Shown: positions 17,223 through 25,597 of the stretch, one piece after another
Layout of the letters: each line of letters begins with the position of its first letter
Numbering within the stretch: position 1 is the first letter of the stretch
NCBI GenBank assembly: GCA_052061695.1
Contig: JBPZEY010000012.1
Strand: one strand, 5' to 3'
From: Alkalicoccus luteus
Lineage (GTDB): Bacteria > Bacillota > Bacilli > Bacillales > Salisediminibacteriaceae
DNA: 64,000 nt
Notes under the pieces: generated by a model
The model's database searches: none
The model's input: only the letters and a program-made list of their open reading frames with translations
Told to the model about the DNA's origin: nothing
Program-made: the position numbers and the translations under genes

Positions 17223-17242
17223 CAACGTGTCAGCGGTTTTTT
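17216..17242 (+). terminator. Terminator of the small membrane-protein gene
   Basis: CCGCTGACA-ACG-TGTCAGCGG followed by TTTTTT. The left arm overlaps the stop codon. Confidence 0.9.
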
Positions 17243-17442
17243 ACTATTCTATTTGCTTTAAGCTGATACTTGCGAGACGGGAGAGGCCGCATTGCGACGG
17301 TATCCCCTTGCATGAGCCCGTTTAGAAGCGGCTCGGTTCAGTTCATCAGTCACTTTGCACATTTAGCCTCTGTGATAGCACTCCTTTTGGCGTAACGAAA
17401 GACGTTTTACTGCCACCGGCTAAAAAAATTTAAAAGCTAAAA

Positions 17443-17456
17443 TGACAACGCTTTCA
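17443..17456 (-). promoter_or_regulatory. cre-type CcpA operator upstream of fhs
   Basis: The plus strand reads TGACAACGCTTTCA; the minus strand reads TGAAAGCGTTGTCA, a full match to the cre consensus TGWAANCGNTNWCA. It is centred about 53 bases upstream of the predicted fhs transcription start, where CcpA usually activates (as at ackA and pta). The rest of the 324-base gap 17223-17546 holds only a terminator and the fhs promoter. Confidence 0.6.
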
Positions 17457-17465
17457 TTTTGTGGA

Positions 17466-17495
17466 TTGCAGACGTTGATTCAAGTAGGATATGAT
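17466..17495 (+). promoter_or_regulatory. Predicted fhs promoter
   Basis: TTGCAG, 18-base spacer, TATGAT, about 52 bases upstream of the start codon. Confidence 0.5.
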
Positions 17496-17546
17496 GGGAA
17501 GGACAGTGTCAAACGTGCGCTGTCAATTACCAGAAGAGGTGATGTT

Positions 17547-19217
17547 ATGAGTAAAATACCGTCAGATATTGAAATAGCACAGCAAGCGTCAATCAAGCGT
17601 GTCACACAAATAGCAGAGGAGCTTGGAATTTCGGAAGAAAAACTGGAGCCTTTCGGTCATTATAAGGCAAAACTGCCGTTGGACTTGATCAGTGACAAAC
17701 CCGAAGCAAAGACCATCCTCGTAACAGCTGTCAATCCTACTCCGGCTGGAGAGGGAAAATCGACGGTCACTGTCGGGCTTGGACAGGCATTAAACAAGAT
17801 AGGCAAAAAAGCAGTTGTAGCACTTAGAGAACCGTCGCTTGGTCCTACAATGGGGATGAAGGGTGGCGCTTGCGGTGGCGGGTATTCTCAGGTTATTCCA
17901 ATGGAAGACATTAACCTGCATTTTACTGGCGATATTCATGCTATCACGACTGCACATAACGCACTGACGGCAATTATGGATAACCATATTCACCGCGGCA
18001 ACGAGCTGAATATTGATGTGCGGAAGCTGACTTGGAAACGTGTGATGGATATGAACGACCGCTCACTCAGAAATATTGTTGCAGGACTTGGCGGACCGCT
18101 TCAAGGAACCCCTCATGAGAGCGGCTTTGATATTACAGTAGCGTCAGAAATAATGGCGATTCTTTGCCTTGCAGACAGTCTGGATGATCTGAAAAACCGA
18201 TTGTCCCAGATGGTTGTTGGCTATAACTATGAGAATAAACCTGTTACATGCGGGGATCTTAAAGTGGAAGGTGCGTTGACACTTCTGTTGAAGGACGCGA
18301 TCAAGCCGAACCTGGTGCAAACACTCGAAAACACTCCCGCCTTAATTCACGGAGGGCCGTTTGCTAACATCGCGCATGGCTGCAACAGTGTGATAGCGAC
18401 AAAAATGGCTGCATCTCTCGGTGATTATGTTGTAACGGAAGCAGGATTTGGTGCAGATCTCGGGGCAGAGAAATTTTTGCATATTAAAGCCGCTTCCTCT
18501 GGAATAAAACCCGACCTCGTAGTGGTAGTTGCTACGATCAGAGCGCTTAAAATGCATGGCGGCGTAAATAAAAATGATCTAAAAAAAGAGAACGTCGAAG
18601 CGCTGCGTTCAGGAAGTGCAAACTTGCTGAAGCACGCAGAGACCCTGCGGTCATTTGGACTTCCTATTCTTGTTGCAGTGAATCGATTTGTACATGATAC
18701 CGATGAGGAAATGGAAGCACTGAAACAAATTTGCTCCGATCACCATATTCCGGTCGAAACGGCAGAAGTTTGGGAGAAAGGCGGAGAAGGCGGGCGTGAT
18801 CTCGCAAATCGGGCTGCTACACTGATTGAAGAAAAACCATCCGCCTTTACCCCTCTGTATAAATCTGGAGATTCGTTAGAGCAGAAAATAGACACGATTG
18901 TGAAAAGAGTATATGGGGGCGAGGGTGTTGTCTTCTCTAATAATGCCCAAAAGCAGTTAACCCTTTTCAAAGATAACGGGTGGGATGATCTGCCGATTTG
19001 TATGGCAAAAACGCAATATTCTCTTTCGGATGATCCTTCTGCTTTAGGAAGGCCGAAAAACTTTACTGTGACGGTCCGTGAGCTGCGCATCTCCGCCGGT
19101 GCAGGCTTCGTCGTTGTATTGACAGGAAATGTTATGACCATGCCCGGTCTGCCGGCACGTCCTGGTGCGGAAGATATGGATGTAACTTCTGATGGCAGGG
19201 CACTGGGATTGTTTTAA
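17547..19217 (+). CDS. fhs: Formate-tetrahydrofolate ligase
   Basis: Fhs (556 residues, the family's usual length) uses ATP and formate to make 10-formyl-tetrahydrofolate, feeding purine and one-carbon metabolism. Signatures include the P-loop-like TPAGEGKSTVTVGLGQAL, REPSLGPTMGMKGGACGGG, FANIAHGCNSV and the C-terminal TGNVMTMPGLP. ATG 17547 follows AGAGGTGATG; the in-frame ATG at 17442 would place translation upstream of the predicted promoter. Single-gene unit with a strong terminator and a cre-like operator. B. subtilis 168 lacks fhs as far as I recall. Confidence 0.95.
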   Translation: MSKIPSDIEIAQQASIKRVTQIAEELGISEEKLEPFGHYKAKLPLDLISDKPEAKTILVTAVNPTPAGEGKSTVTVGLGQALNKIGKKAVVALREPSLGPTMGMKGGACGGGYSQVIPMEDINLHFTGDIHAITTAHNALTAIMDNHIHRGNELNIDVRKLTWKRVMDMNDRSLRNIVAGLGGPLQGTPHESGFDITVASEIMAILCLADSLDDLKNRLSQMVVGYNYENKPVTCGDLKVEGALTLLLKDAIKPNLVQTLENTPALIHGGPFANIAHGCNSVIATKMAASLGDYVVTEAGFGADLGAEKFLHIKAASSGIKPDLVVVVATIRALKMHGGVNKNDLKKENVEALRSGSANLLKHAETLRSFGLPILVAVNRFVHDTDEEMEALKQICSDHHIPVETAEVWEKGGEGGRDLANRAATLIEEKPSAFTPLYKSGDSLEQKIDTIVKRVYGGEGVVFSNNAQKQLTLFKDNGWDDLPICMAKTQYSLSDDPSALGRPKNFTVTVRELRISAGAGFVVVLTGNVMTMPGLPARPGAEDMDVTSDGRALGLF

Positions 19218-19229
19218 AGCAGAACAGCA

Positions 19230-19267
19230 ACTGCACTGGATGGGTACATATACCAGTGCAGTTTTTC
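19230..19267 (+). terminator. Terminator of fhs
   Basis: ACTGCACTGG / CCAGTGCAGT stem followed by TTTTC, 12 bases after the stop. Confidence 0.88.
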
Positions 19268-19460
19268 TGTTATACAGGCTGGTATCATAAAAGATTGACA
19301 GCTTTTTTTCGCAAAAAGGCATGTTGTTTACAACTTAATCTAAATGAAAACATATAGATGAAAAGTAACGGGAACCGAAAAGAAAGTGTTCTTTTTTCCT
19401 TTATGCACAAGTATATGATAAAATGTGACTAACAAATGTATAAACCTTCGGGAGGGCATC

Positions 19461-20198
19461 ATGAATCGGATATGCGGAGCTGCGGCGGCGGCTGCAGGCT
19501 TAATGTACATGCGCTGGAGAGCGGAAGCTACGAAAGCGATGGAGCATTCGGTGTCTGTTCCTGGTGCCGGCAGGGAATGCCAGCTTCTTTTTATAAGCGA
19601 TCTTCACTCACGTAAGCTTCAGGAGACGGATCTTCAATCATTTCCGGAAAAAGTTGATGCAGTAATTATTGGCGGTGATTTAGCTGAATTGGGAACGCCG
19701 GTTTCTGTCATCGATCATAATCTGGCGCTGCTGAACCGGTTCGGACCGTTGTTTGCAGTGAGAGGTAATCATGATTTCAGACGGCTTCCGCTTGTGGAAA
19801 GCCTTTATAAAAAATATAAGGCAACACTGCTCATTAATGAGTGGGTACAGCTGGATAACGGCTTAATATTGGCAGGAAGTGATGATGAGCTTGCTGGCTG
19901 TCCGGATCATATTCTTTCGGTCCCGCGTGAGTCCTCCGGTCCGTTTGTCTGGATTTGTCATAATCCAAGAACTCCGGAAACAGTGCACGTTAACCGCAGA
20001 CCGGATCTCATTTTAAGCGGTCACACGCATGGAGGGCAAATTCGATTAGGATCATTTGGTCTCGACGAGGCAGGGGGCATCAAAGAGCGGTTTAACTCGA
20101 CACTGCTGATTTCAAACGGATATGGAACGAGAAAAATACCGTTTCGACTTGGGGCGGCGCCCCACGTTCACTTATTAAATATGATTAATCATCGATAG
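19461..20198 (+). CDS. ypbG: Metallophosphoesterase (YpbG/YkuE-like)
   Basis: The protein is 245 residues with a short hydrophobic Ala-rich N-terminus (possible signal or anchor). Dinuclear-metal phosphoesterase motifs are all present: FISDLHS, IGGDLAE, RGNHDF, and GHTHGGQIRL near the C-terminus. These enzymes use Mn or Fe/Zn to cleave phosphoesters; the substrate is unknown. ATG 19461 follows GGGAGGG. Its position before gudB matches B. subtilis ypbG. Confidence 0.82.
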   Translation: MNRICGAAAAAAGLMYMRWRAEATKAMEHSVSVPGAGRECQLLFISDLHSRKLQETDLQSFPEKVDAVIIGGDLAELGTPVSVIDHNLALLNRFGPLFAVRGNHDFRRLPLVESLYKKYKATLLINEWVQLDNGLILAGSDDELAGCPDHILSVPRESSGPFVWICHNPRTPETVHVNRRPDLILSGHTHGGQIRLGSFGLDEAGGIKERFNSTLLISNGYGTRKIPFRLGAAPHVHLLNMINHR

Positions 20199-20225
20199 CT
20201 CTGCTTGAAAACAGTCGGAAAGTGC

Positions 20226-20231
20226 TATAAT
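20226..20231 (+). promoter_or_regulatory. Extended -10 promoter for the MerR/B12 regulator
   Basis: TGCTATAAT is an extended -10 element, with TTGAAA upstream at a short 15-base spacing. The implied transcript start near 20238 falls after an upstream in-frame ATG at 20236, which supports the start at 20278. Confidence 0.6.
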
Positions 20232-20277
20232 CTTAATGACGTATACAACGAATATAGAAAAAGCAGGTGACGCAGGT

Positions 20278-21174
20278 ATGGGTGAACCGCAAGGCAAATA
20301 TAACATTAAAGCTGTATCCAACCTACTAGGCATTCACGCGGGGACTCTCAGGGCCTGGGAGCGGCGTTACAACATGATTGAGCCAGTGCGTAACGATGCA
20401 GGCCACAGACTTTATACGGATGAGCACGTAAGAATTTTAAAGTGGATCGTCAATAAAGTCGAAAACGGCTTCACAATCGGCCAGGCTGTTGACCTTTTGA
20501 ACAAGCAGGAGGAACCGGCTTTTATTGAACACGATCCCCGTTATTCCAATCAGATGGACTTATTGAAGGAACAGCTTTTATTCGAGCTCCTAAAATTTCA
20601 CGAGAGCAAGTCGAATGAATTAATCGACCGGGCCTTCAGTATGTTCTCTACAGAAAAAGTATTGATCCATATCCTTGGCGGAATTATGCAGGAAGTGGGC
20701 TTGAAGTGGGAGCGCGGCGAGATTCTCACAGCGCACGAACACTTTGTGACCTCGCTTTTGAGAACGAGAATCGGGATGGTGTTCCATTCACTTCCGGTTA
20801 ATGGATTTCTGCCAAAAGTTATCTGTGTGTGCGGTCCCGACGATTCGCATGAAATCGGACTTTTAATTTTTACTTACTTCCTCAAGCAGAGAGGATACGA
20901 AACGATTTACTTAGGTGCCGGCATTCCAGGAGAAGATGTTAAAAAGGTGGTTGCCGAAGTAGATGCTAAAATGGTTGTTATCGCATCCACGATCCCGGCA
21001 CATCGGGAAAAAGCTGTTAAACTGGCTGAGGATATTCATCAGTCGAACCTCATTAAAGTAGGGCTTGGCGGTCACGCGGTTGATCAAATGAGCCGTGAAG
21101 AGAAAATGAAGTGCAGAGATTACTTGATTGGCAGTTCGGAACCGGAATGGCGTGAATGGCTTAAGGAGAACTAA
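20278..21174 (+). CDS. MerR-family regulator with adenosylcobalamin-binding domain (CarH/LitR-like)
   Basis: The regulator is 298 residues. A MerR winged helix (YNIKAVSNLLGIHAGTLRAW and RRYNMIEPVRNDAGHRLYTDE) is followed by a helical cap and a C-terminal B12 domain. The W-x9-EH motif is present (Trp144, Glu154, His155), as is the lower-ligand motif DxHxxG (Asp189, His191, Gly194). In CarH/LitR these hold adenosylcobalamin, making the repressor a light sensor that releases DNA when the Co-C bond breaks. Typical targets are carotenoid or photoprotection genes; none are adjacent. Light sensing is inferred from conserved residues. It replaces ypbH of B. subtilis at this locus. Confidence 0.85.
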   Translation: MGEPQGKYNIKAVSNLLGIHAGTLRAWERRYNMIEPVRNDAGHRLYTDEHVRILKWIVNKVENGFTIGQAVDLLNKQEEPAFIEHDPRYSNQMDLLKEQLLFELLKFHESKSNELIDRAFSMFSTEKVLIHILGGIMQEVGLKWERGEILTAHEHFVTSLLRTRIGMVFHSLPVNGFLPKVICVCGPDDSHEIGLLIFTYFLKQRGYETIYLGAGIPGEDVKKVVAEVDAKMVVIASTIPAHREKAVKLAEDIHQSNLIKVGLGGHAVDQMSREEKMKCRDYLIGSSEPEWREWLKEN

Positions 21175-21204
21175 TCATCGATTTCATTACCGTTTAGCAT
21201 GGAT

Positions 21205-21245
21205 ATCCGGACCCCGCCATTTGCAGGCAGGTCCGGATTATTTTA
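21205..21245 (+). terminator. Terminator after the MerR/B12 regulator
   Basis: ATCCGGACC / GGTCCGGAT 9-base stem followed by TATTTTAT. Confidence 0.8.
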
Positions 21246-21497
21246 TGTAACAGAGTGAATGAATGTTTACCGCATCAGAATGATGCATATACGCAAAATG
21301 ACGCGGCATGCGCCTCATCTGGAAAAGAGTTCAGACTGATTATGAAAAGCGCACAGCTGTTTTTAAATTTGTCCTTCAGCGTGCAAAATGGAATATATCG
21401 CTAATAGGGAAAAAGAGTGTGGAAAAATGGAGTGCACTTCTTTATAGTAGGTAGTGAAGGCAGATAGTATTAGAGACGACACGCAGGGGTGAAATGA
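21246..21497. other. gudB upstream region
   Basis: It contains a candidate -10 (TATAGT, 21443-21448) with a weak TGGAAA at 17 bases. I found no consensus cre and no small gene; nothing else is recognisable. Confidence 0.3.
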
Positions 21498-22772
21498 ATG
21501 GATGAAAAAGCTAAAGCTCCAGTAGCAGCTGACAAAAAAGATAATGTACTGGACTCGACCCAGACCGTTATTCACAAAGCACTTGGGAAGCTTGGCTACT
21601 CAGAAGAAGTTTTTGAATTGCTTAAAGAACCGATGCGCATGATGACAGTTCGAATACCGGTACGCATGGATGATGGATCGATTCAAATTTTCACCGGCTT
21701 TCGGGCACAGCACAATGATGCTGTCGGACCGACAAAGGGGGGAGTACGTTTCCATCCGGATGTTACAGAGACAGAAGTGAAAGCGCTGTCAATTTGGATG
21801 AGTCTCAAAGCTGGTATTGTTGATCTGCCATATGGAGGCGGCAAAGGCGGGATCGTTTGCGATCCGCGTAAAATGTCCTTTCCAGAAGTAGAGAGGTTGA
21901 GCCGAGGGTATGTCAGGGCGATTTCTCAAATTGTAGGTCCAACAAAGGACATCCCTGCGCCGGATGTGCAGACAAATTCTCAAATCATGGCCTGGATGAT
22001 GGACGAATACAGCCGAATGAAAGAGTTTGATTCCCCTGGGTTTATTACAGGTAAACCGCTCGTGCTTGGAGGATCGCAGGGAAGAGAATCCGCCACAGCT
22101 AAAGGCGTGACAATCTGTATTCGAGAGGCCGCAAAACGGCGTGGAATCAATCTTGAAGGCGCAAGAATTGTTATTCAAGGTTTCGGGAACGCAGGAAGCT
22201 TTCTCGCAAAATTTATGCATGAAGCAGGTGCCAAGGTTGTGGGTATCTCAGATGTACAAGGCGCCCTTTATGACCCTGAAGGGCTGGACATCGATTATTT
22301 ACTTGACCGCCGTGACAGCTTTGGTACAGTTTCCAATTTGTTTAAAAATACGATAACGAATGACGAACTGCTGGAGCTTGAATGTGATATTCTTGTACCC
22401 GCAGCGATTGAAAATCAAATAACCGAAGCAAACGCCAATCGCATTAAGGCAAGTATTATTGTTGAGGCTGCAAACGGGCCAACCACGATGGCTGCGACAG
22501 AAATCCTGTATAACAGAGGAATTCTGCTCGTTCCAGATGTACTTGCAAGTGCTGGCGGAGTAACTGTTTCCTATTTTGAATGGGTGCAGAATAACCAAGG
22601 CTATTACTGGACGGAAGAAGAGGTTGAGGATCGATTGGAGAAAGTAATGATTAAAGGCTTTGATAATGTCTATCGCGTTGCGCAGATGCGCAATGTAGAT
22701 ATGAGACTGGCCGCCTACATGGTGGGCGTTCGCAAAATGGCTGAGGCTAGCCGGTTTAGGGGCTGGATATAA
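21498..22772 (+). CDS. gudB: NAD-specific glutamate dehydrogenase
   Basis: The 424-residue enzyme interconverts glutamate and 2-oxoglutarate plus ammonium. The catalytic region shows VGPTKGGVRFHPDV and PYGGGKGGIVCDP (substrate Lys), PAPDVQTNSQIMAWMMDEY (catalytic Asp), and the Rossmann fingerprint VIQGFGNAGSF. Length and sequence fit GudB/RocG. I see no direct repeat like the one that inactivates GudB in B. subtilis 168, so it looks intact. Start ATG 21498 after AGGGGTG. It is followed by a strong terminator. Confidence 0.94.
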   Translation: MDEKAKAPVAADKKDNVLDSTQTVIHKALGKLGYSEEVFELLKEPMRMMTVRIPVRMDDGSIQIFTGFRAQHNDAVGPTKGGVRFHPDVTETEVKALSIWMSLKAGIVDLPYGGGKGGIVCDPRKMSFPEVERLSRGYVRAISQIVGPTKDIPAPDVQTNSQIMAWMMDEYSRMKEFDSPGFITGKPLVLGGSQGRESATAKGVTICIREAAKRRGINLEGARIVIQGFGNAGSFLAKFMHEAGAKVVGISDVQGALYDPEGLDIDYLLDRRDSFGTVSNLFKNTITNDELLELECDILVPAAIENQITEANANRIKASIIVEAANGPTTMAATEILYNRGILLVPDVLASAGGVTVSYFEWVQNNQGYYWTEEEVEDRLEKVMIKGFDNVYRVAQMRNVDMRLAAYMVGVRKMAEASRFRGWI

Positions 22773-22781
22773 AAAGAGGAG

Positions 22782-22809
22782 GCTTCAGGACTTGTCCTGA
22801 AGCTTTTTT
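22782..22809 (+). terminator. Terminator of gudB
   Basis: GCTTCAGGAC-TT-GTCCTGAAGC followed by TTTTTT, a perfect 10-base stem. Confidence 0.92.
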
Positions 22810-22896
22810 ATATGGAATACGGCCGTATTTTTGAGTTTCTCGTCAGGATCATATAAAATAAGGAACAGTTCATACGCAGGAAAGGAGCCGATCGGC

Positions 22897-23886
22897 TTGA
22901 AAAGCGAAACAGTCATCATTATCGGAGCGGGGCCATGCGGGCTTTCTGCAGCAATCGAGCTCCAGAAACGGGGCATAGATGCGCTCATTATTGAGAAGGG
23001 AAACCTCGTTCATGCCATTTACCAGTACCCTACCCATCAGCAGTTCTTCAGTACAAGCGAGAAATTGGAAATTGGTCAAGTGCCTTTTTACAGTACTGAG
23101 CGGAAACCGAAGCGAAACGAGGCGCTTGTTTACTACAGAAGAGCAGCAGACGAGTTTAATTTACGAATTAGCCCATATGAAGAGGTTACATCAGTAGAAA
23201 AAACGAAAAACGGTTTTACGCTGACTTCCGTGCATAAAGGAAGAAAAAAGCATTATCACTGCCGGTATGTAATAGCTGCAACCGGATACTACGGATCTCC
23301 TAATTTCATGCATATTCCGGGGGAAGATCAAGCGCACGTGCATCATTATTTTCATGAAGCACACCCGTACTTCAAACAAAAAGTAACGATTATCGGTGGT
23401 AAAAACTCTGCTGTAGATGCAGCGCTGGAATTAGAGAAAGCCGGGGCGGAGGTTACAGTGCTTTACAGAGGCAGTGATTATTCCACAAGTATAAAACCAT
23501 GGATTCTCCCCGAGTTTGAGAGTTTGGTTCGACACGGTAAAATAAAGATGATATTTGAGGCAGAGGTCTGTCAAATTGATTCAGACAGCATTGTATATCA
23601 AAAAGACGGCGTAAAGAGCCATCTTGCAAGCGATGCGGTCTTTGCGATGACAGGCTATCATCCGGATCATCGCTTTTTGCGCAATATGGGGGTTAACGTT
23701 GATGACGATACTGGCAGACCCTTCTATGATCCGGATACGATGGAAACAAACGCAGCAGACATTTATATTGCAGGAGTCATAGCGGCAGGGAATAATGCAA
23801 ACGAAATATTTATTGAAAACGGTCGCTGGCACGGGCAGCTCATAGCAAAAGCAGTTCTTGAAAAAGAAGCGCAGCCGAGTCGCTAG
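22897..23886 (+). CDS. ypdA: Bacilliredoxin reductase YpdA (FAD/NADPH)
   Basis: The 329-residue flavoprotein has an FAD-binding GAGPCGLSAAIE at the N-terminus, the YpdA-type cysteine in it, and a second dinucleotide fold (VTIIGGKNSAVDAALELE) for NADPH. It recycles oxidised bacillithiol or bacilliredoxins, which implies bacillithiol as the low-molecular-weight thiol. The start is a TTG nine bases after AAAGGAG; residues upstream of it have no family counterpart. It follows gudB as in B. subtilis but is separated from ansA by a 694-base gap. Confidence 0.88.
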   Translation: MKSETVIIIGAGPCGLSAAIELQKRGIDALIIEKGNLVHAIYQYPTHQQFFSTSEKLEIGQVPFYSTERKPKRNEALVYYRRAADEFNLRISPYEEVTSVEKTKNGFTLTSVHKGRKKHYHCRYVIAATGYYGSPNFMHIPGEDQAHVHHYFHEAHPYFKQKVTIIGGKNSAVDAALELEKAGAEVTVLYRGSDYSTSIKPWILPEFESLVRHGKIKMIFEAEVCQIDSDSIVYQKDGVKSHLASDAVFAMTGYHPDHRFLRNMGVNVDDDTGRPFYDPDTMETNAADIYIAGVIAAGNNANEIFIENGRWHGQLIAKAVLEKEAQPSR

Positions 23887-23934
23887 CCGGAAAAGATTTT
23901 CGCTTTCCTCAACGTGCTACTTGTGTCTTCATAG

Positions 23935-24465
23935 ATGCAGATACATGCATCTGCCTGTGTTTGCAGAGGGGGGGGGAGGGCGACATATGCTTTCCTCCTG
24001 CTGTGCGCCGGATATTTGCCACGTTTTGAGCCCCCTCCACATCTGGCTGTTGGGACAGGAGCAGTGGAACGTTCGGTTACGTTTAACATGAGCTTGGAAC
24101 TGCCGATTAATCTTCTTTGTGAGACCTCTCCTTTACAAACGGTAATGCCAGTGCTTGGCCCTATACGTGAGGAACACAATAAACAGTCTGAAAATGCTAT
24201 GCTTTCGGAACGGTGAACGTTATAAATGGATGTGCGGAGCCGGACCGGGTCTGGCAGGCTTCGCAAAAGAAGCCTGAGTTTAAATGAAGCCCTGCCCCGC
24301 TCTCGGGCGCTGCTTCAATAAACGCAGGGGAATCTAAGTAATAGCGGAAGACAGACCCAAAAAACCAGCTAAATGAAGAACAACGTCATGTAAACGACTT
24401 AACAAGCAAGAAAAATGATTTTTTAATAGCCTGCGGGCAGCTTGTTCGCGATGCTGCTGATTTCT
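23935..24465 (+). repeat. Copy A of a ~520-nt intergenic element
   Basis: This fills most of the 694-base gap between ypdA and ansA and is collinear with copy B (42155-42676). Three anchors agree: CCTCCTGCTGT at 23994-24004 (B: 42214-42224), GTGCGGAGCCGGACCGG at 24232-24248 (B: 42442-42458, 16 of 17 identical) and AGCCTGCG at 24428-24435 (B: 42634-42641). Anchor spacings are 238/228 and 196/192 bases. A hairpin AGGCTTC-GCAAAA-GAAGCCT sits at 24256-24275. No conserved reading frame is seen; a G run (about 9 G) lies near 23968. Its 3' end has only a weak hairpin. It could be a structured RNA or a non-autonomous mobile repeat. Confidence 0.7.
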
Positions 24466-24580
24466 AACACCTTCATGCACGCCGCTGATGGGTTCAGAAT
24501 AGCGGTTAGGGACGGCTGCATCCATACAAAGAATCATGGAAACGTTTCTTGGATTACAGGTGGAAATGGAGCTGATGTGA

Positions 24581-25555
24581 TTGAAAAAAGTTACGGTACT
24601 GACGACAGGCGGAACGATCGCGAGCAGTCGTAATGAAAGAGGGAAACTGGAAGCAGGAATATATACCGGCGAAGAGCTGGCAGTTAAGCTGAGGCTTCCG
24701 GAAGATATAGAAGTAAGGGTTGTTTCTGTCTTGCAAAAAGCAAGTATACATATGACGCTCACTGATATGGATCAGCTGAGAAAACACATGGAAGAAGACT
24801 CGTGGGCAGATGGCTTTGTAGTGACCCACGGAACGGATACATTGGAAGAGTCCGCTTATTACATTGATTTGACTTATAAAGGTGAACGACCGATCGTATT
24901 TACCGGCTCGCAGCGGTCACCGGATCAGCTGGGGAGTGATGCCTTTATCAACCTCCGGCATGCAGTTTATACCGCTGCTTCCTCTCAGCTAACCGGTGTT
25001 GGAACGGTTGTTGTTTTTAATGAGAGAATTTTCTCTGCTGAATACGTAAAAAAAGAACATGCCTCTAACATTCAAGGCTTCAATGCATTTGGGTTTGGAT
25101 ATCTTGGCATCATCGATAACGATGTGGTGCACGTGTATCAGCGTCCGCTTCGCAGAGAGCATTTCAAGGTGAAGCCCCATGTTTCCCCGCGAGTCATATT
25201 AATAAAAGCACACTTGGAGGCAGATGATCTGCTGCTGCAAGCCTGTATCGATACTGGGGTAGACGGCATCATTTTAGAAGGGCTTGGCAGAGGTCAGGTA
25301 ACAAAAAAGATGGCTTCAGCATGCGGACGTGCTGTAAAAGCAGGGATACCAATCGTGCTTACGACAGCTTCTGAAGAAGGCCACGTCTATACGACGTATG
25401 ACTATGAAGGAAGCGCGTATGACTTGGTGAAGAAAGGTGTGCTTCTTGGAAGGGATGCCGACAGTAAAAAAGCCCGAATTCGCTTAACTGCCTGCCTGAA
25501 AGCCGGACTTAACCCGGCCGATTATTTCGGTCCAATTGATCATCCGGCGCTCTGA
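24581..25555 (+). CDS. ansA: L-asparaginase, type I (cytoplasmic)
   Basis: The enzyme is 324 residues with no signal peptide and hydrolyses asparagine to aspartate and ammonium. Both catalytic threonine motifs are present: VLTTGGTIAS at the N-terminus and THGTDTLEESAYY (Thr-Asp) near residue 88. The catalytic Lys lies downstream. The start is TTG behind GGAG, directly following a TGA that closes a 14-codon upstream frame (ATG 24536). A palindrome GAAACGTTTC lies at 24539-24548. It stands alone, without ansB or ansR. Confidence 0.9.
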   Translation: MKKVTVLTTGGTIASSRNERGKLEAGIYTGEELAVKLRLPEDIEVRVVSVLQKASIHMTLTDMDQLRKHMEEDSWADGFVVTHGTDTLEESAYYIDLTYKGERPIVFTGSQRSPDQLGSDAFINLRHAVYTAASSQLTGVGTVVVFNERIFSAEYVKKEHASNIQGFNAFGFGYLGIIDNDVVHVYQRPLRREHFKVKPHVSPRVILIKAHLEADDLLLQACIDTGVDGIILEGLGRGQVTKKMASACGRAVKAGIPIVLTTASEEGHVYTTYDYEGSAYDLVKKGVLLGRDADSKKARIRLTACLKAGLNPADYFGPIDHPAL

Positions 25556-25597
25556 CAGCTGCAGCAGGTACCGTGATACAAGCAGGAGGTGTCGGAA

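Noticed and set aside
21498..22772. Cryptic GudB with an inactivating direct repeat, as in B. subtilis 168
   Set aside because: The active-site region reads without a duplicated triplet pair, and the length is normal.
23960..23985. G-run near 23968 as a sequencing artefact or quadruplex
   Set aside because: A single G tract of about nine bases cannot form an intramolecular quadruplex by itself, and assembly error cannot be judged from one sequence.
23883..24266. Open frames on both strands in the ypdA-ansA gap as possible genes
   Set aside because: Low-complexity, no ribosome site, and not conserved in frame with copy B. The stretch is better explained as the repeated intergenic element.
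24536..24580. 14-codon frame ending at the ansA start as a leader peptide
   Set aside because: No ribosome site and no attenuator hairpin. The abutting TGA-TTG is probably chance.
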